Shown in pieces: positions 5,661-6,758 of a stretch of 6,758 nucleotides of DNA. Source of the DNA: Pseudidiomarina aestuarii (GTDB lineage: Bacteria; Pseudomonadota; Gammaproteobacteria; Enterobacterales; Alteromonadaceae); NCBI GenBank assembly GCA_003030745.1, contig PYVG01000028.1, forward strand, positions 8,517 through 15,274, in the 5' to 3' direction. The notes beneath the pieces were generated by a model. That model was not told the origin of the DNA. It did not search any database and saw nothing but the letters and a program-made list of their open reading frames with translations. The stretch's first letter is position 1. Each line of letters begins with the position of its first letter. Both the position numbers and the translations under genes were made by a program.

Positions 5661-6056
5661 CTAATTAGGGCCATATTTGATATTTGCCTTTTCAACGATC
5701 AAAGGGATTTGTGATGCGAACCACTCTTTTTCCTTGGGTCCAAACGGCGTTATCTGACCATTTAACCTGTAATTATAAATAACGGCCTGATGGTGTTTTC
5801 GTGCCGAGAGCTGGTGCTTCCCGGAGTCATCTGAGACAACGAGCTCAAGCTGAACGCCTTTAGGCAAAAATAACAGTTCCGTTTTTTCTGCGTTAAAACG
5901 GATCTCGTTTTTTACATCAAGATTTGGAGCAGTGATATTCAAGAAGAAGTTATCTTCATTTATTGTCTGCCGATGTCCAGGCAAAGTAACGCATGCCGAG
6001 AGAACAAAAATTAGTCCAGATAGAATAAGCAGTCGGAGCTTAATTAACATCAACAT
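5661..6056 (-). CDS. Cassette-encoded lipoprotein of unknown function, 131 residues
   Basis: The first 22 residues form a lipoprotein signal: basic K6 and R8, hydrophobic LLILSGLIFVLSA and Cys22 in an LSAC lipobox. Residue +2 is Val, not Asp, so outer-membrane sorting by Lol is expected. The mature part (about 110 residues) is strand-rich and ends in a helix, KEKEWFASQIPLIVEKANIKYG (108-129); no known domain is recognised. The first ATG (6056) has AAGGA 6 bases upstream and is preferred over the ATG two codons on. It sits between two attC-like sites and has a longer leader (about 55 bases after the core) than the other cassettes, leaving room for its own promoter, although no convincing -35/-10 pair was seen. 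It could be a surface or envelope-protection factor, but this is not shown. Confidence 0.87.
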   Translation of the reverse strand: MLMLIKLRLLILSGLIFVLSACVTLPGHRQTINEDNFFLNITAPNLDVKNEIRFNAEKTELLFLPKGVQLELVVSDDSGKHQLSARKHHQAVIYNYRLNGQITPFGPKEKEWFASQIPLIVEKANIKYGPN

Positions 6057-6110
6057 CTACGTTCCTTGTTTATTGTTGTTGATCCAGAGTCTATCAGCAT
6101 ATTTCAACCG

Positions 6111-6155
6111 GTATAACGCAGGCCAGTATCCGTTGCTTTGCTAGCCGCGTTAGAC
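6111..6155 (-). other. Short attC-like site of the 152-residue cassette
   Basis: Minus strand: GTCTAAC (6155-6149), containing the stop codon of the 152-residue gene, to GTTATAC (6117-6111), only 45 bp. The arms are strikingly complementary: GTCTAACGC-GGCTAG against the reverse complement GTATAACGCAGGCCAG, with one extra base on one arm, like an extrahelical base. The inner unpaired loop is about 14 bases. Known attC sites are usually about 55-140 bp, so this is either a minimal site, a deletion derivative, or a coincidental palindrome around a genuine core. Confidence 0.55.
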
Positions 6156-6608
6156 ACTGATCAATTTCACCGTTGGTGGTCGTTCAGATACAACATCTAT
6201 GATCTGGTTGAGGCAACAAAAGCCATAGTGTATAAGCGGGCCCGGAAAATCCGCCGACGCTAATGTTGATTGGCTAATATAGTTCAAAAACGCTGACTCC
6301 GAATAAATTCGTGCAAGCCTGCCCTCGAAATCTCCGTCGCTGCTACCAGCATAGCTTTCATTCGTAACTGTATATGCTATGTAATCATCGAAGACAATTT
6401 CATAGCGGGCACTGTTGTCAGTCACCTCTATGCGCTTGCTCTCGATAAGTAACTTTCGTAGCGCCTCATTTGGCTCTTCAGCTGATGACATTTGCGGGGC
6501 GACGTCAGATACACCAGCTTCAGCTAGTACGATCCTGAGGCAGTCTTTATAAGTTTCTTGTATCTCAATCAAGTCGAGATACTTATGATGATTCATTGCA
6601 CTAAACAT
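6150..6608 (-). CDS. Integron cassette protein of unknown function, 152 residues
   Basis: An acidic, soluble protein without signal or membrane segments. The N-terminal half reads as helical (YLDLIEIQETYKDCLRIVLAE, then NEALRKLLIESKRIE). The C-terminal half is denser and looks conserved: ARYEIVFDDYIAYTVTNESYA (67-87), RIYSESAFLNYISQSTLASADFPGPLIHYGFCCLNQIIDVVSERPP (99-144). From memory, proteins with the FDDYIAY...NESYA and PGPLxHY...CLNxIIDVVS pattern recur as uncharacterised cassette or accessory proteins; no function is known to me. The ATG follows the GTTAGTC core by only 4 bases with no ribosome site; a second ATG at codon 5 (6596) is an alternative. The stop TAA lies inside the GTCTAAC core of the next attC-like site. 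Expression probably relies on read-through from the right. Confidence 0.87.
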   Translation of the reverse strand: MFSAMNHHKYLDLIEIQETYKDCLRIVLAEAGVSDVAPQMSSAEEPNEALRKLLIESKRIEVTDNSARYEIVFDDYIAYTVTNESYAGSSDGDFEGRLARIYSESAFLNYISQSTLASADFPGPLIHYGFCCLNQIIDVVSERPPTVKLISV

Positions 6609-6612
6609 GGAT

Positions 6613-6697
6613 GACTAACGCCGCGCTCAAACTCCGACCTTGTAATGGCGGTGAAGACGCAATGCAGTAAACGTCGCCATAACTGTCCTTGTTATGT
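6613..6697 (-). other. attC site of the cassette running off the right edge
   Basis: An 85-bp site from ACATAAC (6697-6691, minus strand) to GTTAGTC (6619-6613). The end GAGCGCGGC followed by GTTAGTC is typical of attC right ends. An internal stem is clear on the plus strand: ATGGC (about 6645) pairs with GCCAT (6676-6680), and GACG with CGTC nested just inside. The ACATAAC core contains the stop codon of a reading frame entering from the right, and the next gene starts 4 bases after the GTTAGTC core. Confidence 0.7.
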
Positions 6698-6758
6698 ACG
6701 TTGTCGAATTTGACCACTGAGTGTGCTCTTAACCAGCCGCGAATCAGGAGAGTATTTC
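6692..6758 (-). CDS. 3' tail of a further cassette gene (partial)
   Basis: The minus-strand frame entering at the right edge is open for 21 codons and stops at TAA 6694-6692, inside the ACATAAC core of the adjacent attC site. The visible residues end in KSTLSGQIRQRT. The other frame read from the last base stops after four codons. Stop-in-core is the usual way a cassette gene ends, which is the main reason to call this coding. The fragment is too short for any functional guess. Confidence 0.5.
   Translation of the reverse strand, partial: KYSPDSRLVKSTLSGQIRQRT

Larger units (their letters stand above)
5221..6758 (-). mobile_element. Segment of an integron gene-cassette array
   Basis: Four attC-like sites (6613-6697, 6111-6155, 5583-5656, 5221-5302) alternate with single small genes that all read leftwards. 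Cutting at G^TT of each core gives three complete cassettes of about 502, 528 and 362 bp plus the tail of a fourth at the right edge. Stop codons inside the RYYYAAC cores fix the orientation: the integrase/attI end should lie to the right, outside the window. The attC sites differ in length and sequence from one another, unlike the near-identical repeats of Vibrio superintegrons. No integrase gene is in the window, so whether the array is still mobilisable is not known. Confidence 0.75.

Noticed and set aside
5932..6144. Plus-strand frame of 70 codons over the lipoprotein start and the short attC-like site
   Set aside because: It crosses an attC-like site and is antisense to a lipobox signal peptide; no supporting ribosome site.
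3595..6160. Similarity between GTTAGACACTAATC (3595) and GTTAGACACTGATC (6149) as a true repeat
   Set aside because: A 13-of-14 match is expected several times by chance in a window this size, and the flanks do not align; only the shared core position is of interest.
1..6758. CRISPR array, tRNA, rRNA or insertion sequence
   Set aside because: No regularly spaced identical repeats, no cloverleaf with a conserved TTC arm, no transposase motifs and no terminal inverted repeats were seen.

Overview
The window looks like chromosome from a Gram-negative, probably aquatic or marine gammaproteobacterium. The evidence is a lipobox lipoprotein, a periplasmic S10 peptidase, a GAF-GGDEF diguanylate cyclase, a StbD/StbE-type toxin-antitoxin pair and integron-type attachment sites. 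The genus cannot be named from the sequence. Every supported gene is on the minus strand, so transcription runs from high to low coordinates. No gene-free stretch exceeds 300 bases.

Left part (1-2500), ordinary-looking genes. A VOC/glyoxalase-fold protein runs off the left edge and lies 32 bp downstream of an exported S10 serine carboxypeptidase-like protein; the two probably form one operon. To the right of these (upstream on the minus strand) is a compact toxin-antitoxin operon: a Phd/YefM (StbD-like) antitoxin overlaps a RelE/ParE (StbE-like) toxin by 11 bases. Repeated GACCT-type half-sites lie just before the antitoxin start.

Middle part (2500-5200). A GAF-GGDEF diguanylate cyclase has intact active and inhibitory sites, and two perfect inverted repeats lie in its upstream region. 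Next come a four-helix DUF2569 membrane protein and two adjacent small proteins of unknown function (136 and 138 residues). This stretch is visibly more AT-rich than the peptidase gene.

Right part (5200-6758), the most interesting region. This is a run of integron gene cassettes. Four attC-like recombination sites separate single small genes, all in the same orientation. In three of the four the stop codon of the preceding gene lies inside the RYYYAAC core, and two genes begin only 4-7 bases after a GTTRRRY core. The cassettes encode a 152-residue unknown protein, a 131-residue outer-membrane-type lipoprotein and a 92-residue unknown (possibly DUF7716-like) protein. The 3' tail of a further cassette gene is cut by the right edge. 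Because cassette genes normally point away from the integron platform, the integrase, attI and Pc promoter, if present, should lie beyond the right edge. The array appears to fade out near 5220, or further left near 3600, where a lone GTCTAAC core follows a 32-codon open tail.

I see no clear new multi-gene enzymatic system. The best candidates for undescribed biology are the uncharacterised cassette proteins, the 138/136-residue gene pair at the array margin, and the unusually short 45-bp attC-like site.
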